From positions 62,001 through 126,000 of the forward strand of contig JAFSNR010000030.1 of NCBI GenBank assembly GCA_017443345.1: 64,000 nt of DNA, given 5' to 3'. Position numbers and translations under genes: made by a program. Position 1 is the first letter of the stretch, and each line of letters begins with the position of its first letter. Positions 28,501-36,253 of this stretch are shown here, piece after piece. The notes beneath the pieces were generated by a model, which was given only the letters and a program-made list of their open reading frames with translations, was not told the DNA's origin and did not search any database. The stretch is from Prevotella sp. GTDB taxonomy: Bacteria; Bacteroidota; Bacteroidia; Bacteroidales; Bacteroidaceae.

Positions 28501-30069
28501 TACCAGTTTCTTGTATTCCTCGACCTTCATGCCCGTGAGACGTGCGAAGGTGTCGAGGTCGGTAGTCATCTTCACCAGCAGCTGACCAAAGGCGGTGGCA
28601 GCCATCTCGTCACGAAGCATGTTCTCGTCCATCACGGCACCGAATCCCATGATCTGAGTCTGGGTTAATCCAACCTGACGACCGAAGCCTGCCACACGGG
28701 CGGTGAAGTCCACCAGGTAGCCTGCAGAGGCAGAAGAGTGCTGTGCCAGTTCGTTGACGGCAGAGCCGGTTGCCAGCATAGCATCCTTCAGTCTTTTCTC
28801 TTTATCAGTACCGAAAGCCATGGTAAGCTTACCGATATTCTTAACCGCGTTCTCGCCCAAGTCGTCACCCAATGCGACATTTATCGTATCTGCTGCCTCT
28901 ACAAATTCCATGATAGCCTCCTTGCCCTGGATGCCCAGACGACCGGCATCCCCGGCCAACTGATTCAGTTTCTCGCGGGAGGTGCGGGTGTCCATGGCCT
29001 TGAACTCCTCGTTCATCTTGTGCACCTCTTCAGAGGTCTGTCCTGTGTATTTGCGGACATTCTCCATCTCCTGGTCCATCTTGGCAAAGGCGTCCGTACT
29101 CTTCAGTACGGACTCCCTGAGTTTATTGAATCCTGCAATGCCGACGATCCAGGTTCCCTGAAGTTTGTTGAAGAAATCAGCTGTTCGGCTCAGCATTCCC
29201 TGGCTGGCCTTACCCTCATAGCGGGTCTTCTCTAATTCAGTACGTAGTTTCTTGACCTTCTTCTGTGCCTCTTCATAAGCTTTTCCACGATCCATATTCC
29301 GCATCTGCTCATTGAGCATTTTGATGGAGTATTCCAAGTCTCTAACTTTGGCAGTAGAAAGATTATTAAGAGTATTATCTATTATTTTGTTCTGCTCAGC
29401 AACATTTGCGAGTTCCTTCTCGCTTTTGCTGATTTCCATTTTGTATTGTTCCACCAAAGTGTTTACATGCTGCTGTTCAAGTTTTATCTCCTGGATCCTT
29501 GACTTTATTTCCCTTAACTGGTTTAAACGATCGTTGTCTATAGCTGGTCCCGCGCTACCATTTGCCATTTCCTGTTCGAGAAATTTCTGGGCCGAAAATA
29601 ACTGGTTAAGAGAAGCACCCTTTACATCTTTCATGACTGTAGAGAGGTTCTCCATACTGGCGCTCAATTCTTCAGACTCGTTCCTTGCCTCTCTGGTGGT
29701 ATTCCTCAGTTCCTTAATTCGCCTGTCAACCTCTTCAATCTGTTTCTGCTTCTCCTGCCATTCCGGGGTGTCAGGGAGCATGTGGGAGGCATCTTCCTTC
29801 AGTTTCCTCAACGACTTTCTCAGGTTGGCAGACGAGACCTCGGCAACGTTGGCCATTACCTTACCTGTCCCCTCAATCTGGTACTTGAACTCATCATATT
29901 TCTTAATGGCATTAATAAGTTCTTTCTCATCAAAGAACCCTCCCGTCTTTAAAGCCTCTTCTTTTTTTCTCCTAAGGCTTTCAAGTTTTTTCTCTAGTTG
30001 CTTCAGGTGATCCTGTGCCTGCTCAGAGTTGAGTTCAATCGTCGTTACGTATCTTTCGTTATGTGCCAT
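25558..30069 (-). CDS. Phage tail tape measure protein, copy 2 (full length)
   Basis: 1503 aa. Sets tail length and carries the membrane-penetrating segments. N-terminal ~290 residues are coiled coil (NSEQAQDHLKQLEKKLESLR), then a TP901-type tape-measure core (about 330-640; NIGKLTMAFGTD, DFTARVAGFGRQVGLT, GFGAVMDENMLRDEM, AMNLDGQRAIGVLSTLG), hydrophobic segments near 660-740, a long charged coiled coil (about 850-1250), an Ala/Gly-rich hydrophobic stretch (MAVNALTAYGAGLQVGGPAA), and the C-terminal GGYTGG...AGVVHQGEFVANHQA motif common in tape measures. At roughly 1.5 angstrom per residue it would fit a tail above 200 nm. Its promoter lies inside a hairpin just upstream. Confidence 0.93.
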   Translation of the reverse strand: MAHNERYVTTIELNSEQAQDHLKQLEKKLESLRRKKEEALKTGGFFDEKELINAIKKYDEFKYQIEGTGKVMANVAEVSSANLRKSLRKLKEDASHMLPDTPEWQEKQKQIEEVDRRIKELRNTTREARNESEELSASMENLSTVMKDVKGASLNQLFSAQKFLEQEMANGSAGPAIDNDRLNQLREIKSRIQEIKLEQQHVNTLVEQYKMEISKSEKELANVAEQNKIIDNTLNNLSTAKVRDLEYSIKMLNEQMRNMDRGKAYEEAQKKVKKLRTELEKTRYEGKASQGMLSRTADFFNKLQGTWIVGIAGFNKLRESVLKSTDAFAKMDQEMENVRKYTGQTSEEVHKMNEEFKAMDTRTSREKLNQLAGDAGRLGIQGKEAIMEFVEAADTINVALGDDLGENAVKNIGKLTMAFGTDKEKRLKDAMLATGSAVNELAQHSSASAGYLVDFTARVAGFGRQVGLTQTQIMGFGAVMDENMLRDEMAATAFGQLLVKMTTDLDTFARLTGMKVEEYKKLVTEDINGAILAVAKSLRGRDMQDLGKVFDAMNLDGQRAIGVLSTLGDKVDDVAERQRIATEAFDKGKSVVSEFNIQNETVQAQLEKARKEFHDIAIELGEKLMPIARYGISGTSMIIRLLSGLMEICGKYKATVITLTVAISALVVAEELDIAKKKIQVLWTDKLKKASSSLWKVLSKHPYMLVAAGIATAVTWLIQFTKKSEEAAKTINDIGDAEKVAAKNANEETNKLNALYRAITDVNVKLETRKGLIADLREQYPSYFKDLTDEEILAGKAANAYRKLSEEIVAAAKARAYEDKMTEVAKRNSDIEDEIEKERKWLNANWNKYDDAKKKDQGVYGDVSLNRRRFIEEYDRRAQAVLDKQKQIKENDNTLKKLATKAAENKPSTEKSEQNTPESLRDPKAEEKARKAAEAAAKKQAAKELAELKDKDKAAKAETERYLGENLRLYAAGERDYRTFIAEMDRITLEGFDNRLKIWDEESDEYKKILNDREQYNLKSVERQERMDQRKVEMAHQSRVAMLESMQWDDESEYLEAMHKEDIEYLTDKAKLYRKGSEERVEIEEEILEREFQHKLDRQKRYEEMVEELRENYLNQGNERQLAIALNGLQELRKEGLLEEEEFQRARIAIQAQYANSVSPTEQNKQTGAQMLANARNNVNKKAQEDNTNYSTPFVGAIQQYQATMEQLKELYATDKENYAAYQYAKQQATAEFCADLASQFQAAYNSINQVMSAASSYFSAAQEYETAQVKKKYEKQIAAAGNNQKRVKKLQEKQAKEEAAIKNKYNAKQMKVQMAQAFSQMAVNALTAYGAGLQVGGPAAPIVAAAFAAMALAAGMIQIAAIQKQQEAQKEGYYSGGYTGGRQYRKEAGVVHQGEFVANHQAVENPNVRPMLDFIDKAQRNNTVGSLTAEDISRQLGQGGSAVVTPIVNIQNDNEEMRQSLDRNSEATEALYTVVTENGIKILFPMDSFDREYKHFTKLNDR

Positions 30070-30076
30070 AAAAATA

Positions 30077-30107
30077 CCCCTTATCTTTTGGATGCAAAGA
30101 TAAGGGG
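30077..30107 (-). promoter_or_regulatory. Hairpin with embedded promoter before tape-measure copy 2
   Basis: Perfect 12-bp inverted repeat CCCCTTATCTTT / AAAGATAAGGGG with a 7-nt loop. On the minus strand it ends in ATTTTT directly against the ATG at 30069, like an intrinsic terminator. The 5' arm contains the -7 box TATCTTTG (minus, 30095-30102), so initiation would start within the hairpin. Confidence 0.75.
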
Positions 30108-30129
30108 CAAAGATGCTTGATAAAAATAC

Positions 30130-30330
30130 CTAATGCTTGGACATTTTATTCAGTTCCTCTATGAATTCCCGATCTCTCTCAAGGCATTTTCTCTGGAATT
30201 CAATAATCTCTTCTTCAGTCATTTTCTCGCTGCCGAGAGAGTTAATTCCTTTACCCAGCTTCTCCAAGCCCTTCCAGATCAGGATGACCAGAAGAAGCAC
30301 AGCACCGAATAAAGAATCACAACCAAACAT
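30130..30330 (-). CDS. Small single-span membrane protein before tape-measure copy 2
   Basis: 66 aa from ATG 30330 (MFGCDSLFGAVLLLVILIWK); an upstream in-frame start would add 8 charged residues. One N-terminal membrane segment, then a charged helical tail (EEEIIEFQRKCLERDREFIEEL). A purine-rich GAAAGGAAAGAG lies upstream. It has the same position and topology as the 64-aa protein before tape-measure copy 1. A tail chaperone is unlikely because of the membrane span; function unknown. Confidence 0.65.
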   Translation of the reverse strand: MFGCDSLFGAVLLLVILIWKGLEKLGKGINSLGSEKMTEEEIIEFQRKCLERDREFIEELNKMSKH

Positions 30331-30480
30331 ATCTCTTTCCTTTCTTTTTGGCAAATATACGAAGAAATTTCATTCTATGCAAGGGAAAATCCCTATTTCT
30401 TATGGAGAAACCCCCATTTCTTTTAAAGATTGACCCTTTTTTCGTTATACAACCTGCATTTTTAACTTTTCAGGCACAAA

Positions 30481-30513
30481 AAAGCCCTCGATTCTCACGA
30501 ACCAAGAGGCTTT
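30481..30513 (-). terminator. Terminator after tape-measure copy 1
   Basis: Stem AAAGCCTC / GAGGGCTTT (minus strand, one bulged base) followed by TTTTTTT. It stands 28 bp after the chimeric gene, matching the terminator behind the intact spanin-like gene. Confidence 0.75.
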
Positions 30514-30540
30514 CAAGTTATGAAAAATTCAATGGTATCA

Positions 30541-33500
30541 TTATCTGTTTTTCCGAATAGCCGGGTAAAGGCCTATCGCGAATACGGCCAATGCCCAGGA
30601 AGCAACACCTGACCACATCTGGAACTGCTGCCACCATGCCAAAGGCTTTTCCACCGTCACCCTTACCTCTTTCTTGCTGTCACGTTCCTTCACAAGCTCG
30701 TGGATGGCATCGTTGAAGAGATTCTTGTAATAAGCGGTAGAATCAGTCTCAGTATGATGTTCCTTAACGCTGTGGTATTCCTTGATTTGTTTGACATATG
30801 CAGCCTGGAACTGCGATACCAGATCAGCACAGAACTCAGCCGTAGCCTGCTGCTTTGCATACTGGTAAGCTGCGTAGTTCTCCTTGTCATTGGCATAGAG
30901 AATCCTCAGCTGCTCCATGGTAGCCTGGTATTCCTGGACGGCCCCGACAAACGGCGTACTGTAGTTGGTTTTGTTCTCCTGAGCGTTCTTATTGACATTG
31001 TTACGGGCATTGGCCAGCATCTGTGATCCTGTCTGCCTGATCTGCTCTGTAGGAGAGACGGCACTGGCATACTGCGCCTGAATGGCGATGCGGGCACGCT
31101 GGTACTCCTCTTCCTTGATCCGACCCTGACGATGCAGCTCTTCGAGGCCGTTCAGGGCAATCTCCATCTGTCGCTGGTTGCCCATATTCAGGTAACGCTC
31201 GCGCAGTTCCTCGACCATCTCGGCATAACGCTGTTGACGCTCCAGCTGATGCTGATATTCCCTTTCTGTAATCTCATCTTCAATCTCTACACGCTCTTCA
31301 GATCCTTTCCGGTAAAGGGCAGCCTTGTTCTGGAGGTAGTTGATATCCTCCTGATACATAGCCTCCAGATATGCCCCTTCATCATCCCATTGTTTTGACT
31401 GGAGCTCAGCAACGACGCTCTGATGAACCAGCTCGACTTCCCGCTGATTCATGCGTTCCTGGCGTTCTACGCTCTTCAGGAAATAAGTTTCCCTGTCATT
31501 CAGGATCTTTTTATATTCATCGGATTCTTCATTGTAGATGGCCAGACGCTTGTTGAATCCATCCAACTGAATACGATCAATCTCACTTATATATTTGCGG
31601 TAGTCTATTTCACCCTTGGCATAGCGGTTCATGACGATAGCCAGTTCCTGCTCTGTCTGAGCTTTGATGGCATCGTTACGTTCCTTCAGCTCTTTCTTCT
31701 GCTGAGCCTCCAGCTTCTTTGCTGCAGTTTCTGCAGCCTTACGAGCCTTATCTTCAGCTTCGGGGTTTATAATGGGATCGGGCTTATTTTCTTTCTCTTT
31801 GTGACGATTCAGAATTTCCTGAAGATGACGGTTAGCCCGGTCTTCCATGTCCTCCACCACTATCCCTGTTAGCTCCGGATATTTCTTATATATAGCCTGA
31901 CGCTGCTTTCCGGCATCCTCGATGATACGATTCTGTTCGTCGAACTGTTTGAGAAGCTGCTTGGTCTCGTTATCGCCTACAATCGTTTTGTTGATACCCC
32001 TTAGCATGTTGATGTTCTTGTCATCACCAAGCTTCTCTCGCAGTTTTTCAATTTCCACGCTTGCTTTTGCGATATCGCCACCGATATCCTTTAGCATTTC
32101 TCCGGCACCTTCAAGCTCAAATTTCTTAGCAAGAGACTGGAGGTATTTGTCAAGAGCCTCTTTGTTCTCGACATACTTCTTTGTAGTTTCATTCAGTTGG
32201 CCATTATAATTCGGGATGATCCGGTTCAGCTCATCGATGGCCTTCTTGCGATTCACAAGAGATGCGTTTTCATTACGGGCAGTGACAAGCAGCAAATCCA
32301 GCTTGGATTTTTCTTCACCGTATTTTTTAGCAGCCTCTGTCCTTACCCGATTCAGTTTATCTGTAGCTTCAGCAGCTTCCTTCGACTTTGTCACCAAGTC
32401 GGCTATTGCACCTACAGCCAAAAGAGCACCGGTAGCCAACGCTGTCCAAGGGTTCTTTTTCATGACAACGAGAAGCTTTTCCACTGCGACGGCCAGTTTA
32501 GTGTTCCAGAACACACCCAGTTTGGTTACAGCCACATCAGCCTCTTTCTTCAGCACAAGGTAGGCAATGGTGGTTGACAAAATAGCAATCGTATATTTGA
32601 ATTTACCAATGAAGTTCGCAAGTTCCGACAAGATCTTTATAACTGCCGAAGCCGTTGTCATTCCGTATCTGGCAATAGGCAAAAGTTTCTCTCCCAGTTC
32701 TACCCTCAGGTCGTTGAATTGTTTCTTGGCTTTCTCAAGACCAGCCTGTACCGTTGTGTTCTGTATGTTGAACTCCTCGGTGATGGAAGTACCCTTTCTG
32801 AAGGCTTCATTAGCTATGCGCTGGCGTTCGGCTACGTCATCGACCTTATCCCCAAGGGTAGCAAGCACACCGATTGCGCGCTGACCGTCGAGGTTCATGG
32901 CGTCGAACACCTTGCCGAGATCCTGCATGTCACGACCCTTCAGACTACGTGCGACAGTAAGGATGGCCCCGTTAATATCCTCAGTCACCATCTTCTTGAA
33001 CTCCTCAGAAGTCTTACCCGTTATCCTGGCAAACGTATCAATGTCCGTTGTCATCTTCACCAGCAGCTGGCCAAAGGCGGTGGCAGCCATCTCGTCACGC
33101 AGCATATTTTCGTCCATGACGGCACCAAAACCCATGAGCTGAGTCTGAGTCAGTCCTACCTGTTTGCCGAATCCTGCTACTCTGGCAGTGAAGTCCACCA
33201 GGTAGTTTGCAGCAGCTGAAGAATTCTGGGAAAGTTCATTCACAGCAGAACCAGTTGCAAGCATGGCTCCACGCAGCCCCATCTTCTTATCAGTGCCAAA
33301 TGACATGGCCAGCTTACCGATATTCTTAACGGCACCATCGCCAAGGTCATCCCCAAGGGCGACATTGATTTTGTCGGCAGCATCCACGAAGTCCATGATG
33401 GCCTCCTTGCCCTGAATTCCCAAACGTCCGGCATCTCCTGCCAGTTGGTTCAGTCTTTCTCTCGATGTCCTAGTATCCAGCCGTTTGAACTCCTCGTTCA

Positions 33501-34554
33501 TCTCATGCACCTGTTCAGTAGTCTGGCCAGTGTACTTGCGCACATTCTCCATCTCCTGATCCATATCCGCAAAGGCTTGAATAGCCCTCCGGACAGTCAA
33601 TGTCAGACCTGTAATTGAAGAAAGTCCAACAATCACAGTGCCCTGCACCTTATTGAAGAAATCAGCCATCCGGCTCAACGTGCCCTGTTGTGCCGCACTT
33701 TCATATCTGACTCTCTCCAGCTCTGTACGCAGTTTCTTGGCCTGCTCCTGCATCCTCTCGAACTCCTGAGTACCACGAGGCAGTTCCCTAAGTCTCTCGT
33801 TCACAATCTTGATGGAATACTCAAGGTCACGAACATTAGCCTTCGAGAGATTGTGCATGGTTTTATCAACCAAATCAGTCTCCCTGGCAGTCACGTTTAT
33901 ATCTTTGTTTACTTTCTTGATTTCTGCATCGTACTTGTCCATCAAGGTAACAGTAACTTGTTGCTCAGCCTTTATCTCCTGTATACGTGCTTTTATTTCC
34001 TTAAGCTGGTCTGTACGGATGTTCTTCAAAACAGGTTCTTGGCCTTTTGCCAGTTCCTCTTCAATATACTTCTGAGCAGACATCAATTCATTCAATGATG
34101 CACTCTTTATGTTATTGACAACCTTAGACAGATTCTGGGTATTCTCAGAAAGAGCTTTTGCCTGTTCGCTGCTCTCTCGGAATGAGTTTTTAAGCTGCTT
34201 AATGCGGTCTTCCAGAACCAACACTTGCTGCTGGTTGTTCCTCCACTCTTCACTATCAGGAAGCATGTTAGCTGCCTGACGTTTCAACTCACGAACTGCT
34301 TTCTGCAATCCACTCAATGACATATCATCGATATTCTCGAGAATACCATGAATACCTTTGATCTGTCCATTCAGTTGATTGAACTCACGTACAGCTTTCT
34401 TCAGTTCCTTTTCATCGAAGAAGCCGCCAGACTTGGCAGCATCTTCCTTAGCCTTTTTGAGATCCTTTACTTTCTGCTCTAGCTCCTTCAGGCGGTTCGT
34501 AGCCTGCTGGGAGTTGAGCTCAATGGTTGTTACATATCTTTCGTTCTTGGCCAT
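30541..34554 (-). CDS. Phage tail tape measure protein, copy 1 (chimeric C-terminus)
   Basis: 1337 aa, a close paralog of copy 2 through residue ~1250: coiled-coil N-terminus (NSQQATNRLKELEQKVKDLK), TP901 core (AMNLDGQRAIGVLATLG, GFGAVMDENMLRDEM), hydrophobic segments and charged coiled coil; the region about 720-960 diverges. After SQFQAAY the similarity to copy 2 stops. The last ~85 residues (VKQIKEYHSVKEHH..., ending WWQQFQMWSGVASWALAVF...RKNR) resemble the C-terminus of the spanin-like protein (WWKTFLMWSGAIWYVIFG...VRR). The Ala-rich region and GGYTGG motif are missing. It is therefore likely a recombination product and may not work as a tape measure. Confidence 0.9.
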   Translation of the reverse strand: MAKNERYVTTIELNSQQATNRLKELEQKVKDLKKAKEDAAKSGGFFDEKELKKAVREFNQLNGQIKGIHGILENIDDMSLSGLQKAVRELKRQAANMLPDSEEWRNNQQQVLVLEDRIKQLKNSFRESSEQAKALSENTQNLSKVVNNIKSASLNELMSAQKYIEEELAKGQEPVLKNIRTDQLKEIKARIQEIKAEQQVTVTLMDKYDAEIKKVNKDINVTARETDLVDKTMHNLSKANVRDLEYSIKIVNERLRELPRGTQEFERMQEQAKKLRTELERVRYESAAQQGTLSRMADFFNKVQGTVIVGLSSITGLTLTVRRAIQAFADMDQEMENVRKYTGQTTEQVHEMNEEFKRLDTRTSRERLNQLAGDAGRLGIQGKEAIMDFVDAADKINVALGDDLGDGAVKNIGKLAMSFGTDKKMGLRGAMLATGSAVNELSQNSSAAANYLVDFTARVAGFGKQVGLTQTQLMGFGAVMDENMLRDEMAATAFGQLLVKMTTDIDTFARITGKTSEEFKKMVTEDINGAILTVARSLKGRDMQDLGKVFDAMNLDGQRAIGVLATLGDKVDDVAERQRIANEAFRKGTSITEEFNIQNTTVQAGLEKAKKQFNDLRVELGEKLLPIARYGMTTASAVIKILSELANFIGKFKYTIAILSTTIAYLVLKKEADVAVTKLGVFWNTKLAVAVEKLLVVMKKNPWTALATGALLAVGAIADLVTKSKEAAEATDKLNRVRTEAAKKYGEEKSKLDLLLVTARNENASLVNRKKAIDELNRIIPNYNGQLNETTKKYVENKEALDKYLQSLAKKFELEGAGEMLKDIGGDIAKASVEIEKLREKLGDDKNINMLRGINKTIVGDNETKQLLKQFDEQNRIIEDAGKQRQAIYKKYPELTGIVVEDMEDRANRHLQEILNRHKEKENKPDPIINPEAEDKARKAAETAAKKLEAQQKKELKERNDAIKAQTEQELAIVMNRYAKGEIDYRKYISEIDRIQLDGFNKRLAIYNEESDEYKKILNDRETYFLKSVERQERMNQREVELVHQSVVAELQSKQWDDEGAYLEAMYQEDINYLQNKAALYRKGSEERVEIEDEITEREYQHQLERQQRYAEMVEELRERYLNMGNQRQMEIALNGLEELHRQGRIKEEEYQRARIAIQAQYASAVSPTEQIRQTGSQMLANARNNVNKNAQENKTNYSTPFVGAVQEYQATMEQLRILYANDKENYAAYQYAKQQATAEFCADLVSQFQAAYVKQIKEYHSVKEHHTETDSTAYYKNLFNDAIHELVKERDSKKEVRVTVEKPLAWWQQFQMWSGVASWALAVFAIGLYPAIRKNR

Positions 34555-34560
34555 AAAAAA

Positions 34561-34595
34561 CGTGCTATCTTTGATTTTTCGACAAAGATAGCACG
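34561..34595 (-). promoter_or_regulatory. Hairpin with embedded promoter before tape-measure copy 1
   Basis: Perfect 13-bp inverted repeat CGTGCTATCTTTG / CAAAGATAGCACG with a 9-nt loop, followed on the minus strand by TTTTTT and then the ATG at 34554. The 5' arm carries TATCTTTG (minus, 34583-34590). Same design as at 30077 with a different stem sequence. Confidence 0.8.
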
Positions 34596-34618
34596 CAAGG
34601 CCTCATTATAAAAATACA

Positions 34619-34813
34619 CTACCAGCGCTTCGCCTTCCGGATCTCTTCCAGCTGTTTCCGTGCCCTTTCGCTGTTCTCGCGGGCCACCCTGTTGAGGAAA
34701 TCGCGGTCAGACTCCTTATAGCCCTTGCCGCTGCCACCGAGCCAGTCTGCACCCTTCAGCAGCGCGATGACCGCCCAGGCTCCGAATACTCCTATGATAA
34801 ATGCAAGTTCCAT
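34619..34813 (-). CDS. Small single-span membrane protein before tape-measure copy 1
   Basis: 64 aa from ATG 34813 (MELAFIIGVFGAWAVIALLK). One membrane segment, then GADWLGGSGKGYKESDRDF and a charged helix. An unusually strong AAAGGAGGA ribosome-binding site stands 5 bp upstream and fixes this start over a longer frame that would cross the hicB terminator. Positional equivalent of the 66-aa protein at 30130. Confidence 0.75.
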   Translation of the reverse strand: MELAFIIGVFGAWAVIALLKGADWLGGSGKGYKESDRDFLNRVARENSERARKQLEEIRKAKRW

Positions 34814-34835
34814 AACATCCTCCTTTTTTAAAAGT

Positions 34836-34861
34836 GCCCCGACACGGCTCAGTGCCGGGGC
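34836..34861 (-). terminator. Terminator of hicAB
   Basis: GCCCCG-CAC / GTG-CGGGGC stem with a short loop; on the minus strand it is followed by ACTTTTAA. It lies 33 bp after the hicB stop and separates hicAB from the tail genes. Confidence 0.8.
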
Positions 34862-34894
34862 GTCACTCAAATAGTGTACTGTCAAATAACAAAA

Positions 34895-35293
34895 TCAGAG
34901 TGTTATGCTGAGTATCTCACGAGCGAACTTATGCAGTCCGCTGATGATGCGGTCGGCCTGTTTCTGACGTGGTACGGCACGGTGATGAAGGTAGTTGGAG
35001 AGCTGCTTCTGATTGATGCCCGTCATACGCTCCAGCCCAGCCAGAGAGAGGAACCCACCATAGTACTCCAGGAAACTTGGTACATCGAACTTCCACTCTA
35101 TTTCAAAATCACCCTTTATCTGCTCAGGCCAACGGTCTTTAGGAAGATTGCGCTTGATACCATCGATGGCTTTTAAGGTGTCAGCTTTGACGGCCTCTAT
35201 GTCGGGGCCTGCAGCATAGATGCCTTCACAATTCTCTGACATAGCCCCGTAATAGTCACTTGACTTTCCAATTAACATAACGATCTTTTCCAT
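34895..35293 (-). CDS. hicB: HicB-family antitoxin
   Basis: 132 aa. N-terminal HicB fold (SDYYGAMSENCEGIYAAGPDIEAVKADTLKAI), which neutralises HicA, and a C-terminal Cro/CI-type helix-turn-helix (LERMTGINQKQLSNYLHHRA) for autorepression. It follows hicA by 30 bp in the same direction. Confidence 0.88.
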   Translation of the reverse strand: MEKIVMLIGKSSDYYGAMSENCEGIYAAGPDIEAVKADTLKAIDGIKRNLPKDRWPEQIKGDFEIEWKFDVPSFLEYYGGFLSLAGLERMTGINQKQLSNYLHHRAVPRQKQADRIISGLHKFAREILSITL

Positions 35294-35323
35294 ATACTTA
35301 TTCTTTTTAGAAGTACGGGAGGA

Positions 35324-35503
35324 TTAAATCCCGTACTTTTTGATTAACTTACTCGATAAGAACTTAGGCATCTCATGTGCTCCGTGATAGGGAATGGGCT
35401 CTGTCATCTCACCATCTTTCACATAGTAGTAATGACTGCCCTCTGCATGGTCGAATTTCCATCCGGCTTTCTTGAATCTGTTGTGAATCTCTGAGAACTT
35501 CAT
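35324..35503 (-). CDS. hicA: HicA-family mRNA-interferase toxin
   Basis: 59 aa from ATG 35503 (MKFSEIHNRFKKAGW); a longer in-frame version would begin upstream of the promoter. dsRBD-like HicA fold with the catalytic His in GSHYYYVKDG and the closing PKFLSSKLIKKYG. Translation-dependent mRNA cleavage is the known family activity. First gene of hicAB. Confidence 0.88.
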   Translation of the reverse strand: MKFSEIHNRFKKAGWKFDHAEGSHYYYVKDGEMTEPIPYHGAHEMPKFLSSKLIKKYGI

Positions 35504-35530
35504 TTTACTGATATTTGTTATTTGACACTG

Positions 35531-35538
35531 CAAAGATA
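35531..35538 (-). promoter_or_regulatory. -7 box of hicAB
   Basis: TATCTTTG followed by CAGTG, 27 bp before hicA. It gives the module its own transcription inside the phage-like array. Confidence 0.8.
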
Positions 35539-35612
35539 GTAAAAATTCTATTATTCTCCAAATTTTAAGCAAATAAAAATAGAAATATTTCTATTATTTA
35601 ACACTTAGGGAA

Positions 35613-35656
35613 CACGAAAAGCCCTTTTCTATCCATCTCGGACGGGAAAGGGCTCA
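35613..35656 (-). terminator. Terminator after the lysis cassette (copy A of a 44-bp repeat)
   Basis: AGCCCTTT / AAAGGGCT stem with U-run TTTTCG on the minus strand. The 44-bp segment recurs at 39103-39146 with five differences. Confidence 0.8.
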
Positions 35657-35694
35657 GAACAATGAAAGACAATTATTAATGATATAGGGAACAG

Positions 35695-36243
35695 TTATCG
35701 TCTAACTACTTTTACTACCATTATGATTCCGAATATCACATACCATATTGCGCCAGACCACATCAGGAACGTCTTCCACCAGGGGATCTGCTTCTCACGG
35801 ATCTCCGTCTTGGTATAGGTGACGCGTCTGGTTTTCCACAGTGTCTTCTCTTTTTCCACGACGGGCACCGTATCCTCCTTCTCGATCTTCTGCGGGATGT
35901 TCTCGAGTGAATGGAAAAGGAGAGGCATTTCACCCTGCCATCTGAGCGAAGCTGTACTCCTTGCAAATTGCGTCTCCAGATAGGAAGTCGTATCCGGCGT
36001 CTCACGTTCCTTGCTCTCTGCAGGGACTTCCACAATCACTTTTACTGGCTTCTCGACAATCTTTTCAATATATTCGATCCTGACAGAATCGGACTTTTCT
36101 TCCGACTCGCTCACGCTGCTTTTGACAGCCTTACAGCTGCTGAAGAACAAGATCACCAGCAGTATGACGATACAAATGAGGCTGAAGCAACAGGACTTCA
36201 TGCTTTCGCCACTCCGTCTTGATTTCTCTTCGTAGTAGTCCAT
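35695..36243 (-). CDS. Spanin-like two-ended membrane protein of the lysis cassette
   Basis: 182 aa from ATG 36243 (MDYYEEKSRRSG). An earlier in-frame ATG would run ~90 bp into the amidase gene. N-terminal hydrophobic segment with a lipobox-like FFSSC, a charged, Glu/Lys/Val-rich linker (IEYIEKIVEKPVKVIVEVP), and a C-terminal membrane segment (FLMWSGAIWYVIFGIIMVV). Topology and place after holin and amidase suggest a spanin-type or envelope-bridging role; no sequence family is recognised. Its C-terminus is the part found fused to tape-measure copy 1. Confidence 0.6.
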   Translation of the reverse strand: MDYYEEKSRRSGESMKSCCFSLICIVILLVILFFSSCKAVKSSVSESEEKSDSVRIEYIEKIVEKPVKVIVEVPAESKERETPDTTSYLETQFARSTASLRWQGEMPLLFHSLENIPQKIEKEDTVPVVEKEKTLWKTRRVTYTKTEIREKQIPWWKTFLMWSGAIWYVIFGIIMVVKVVRR

Positions 36244-36253
36244 AATATGATGA

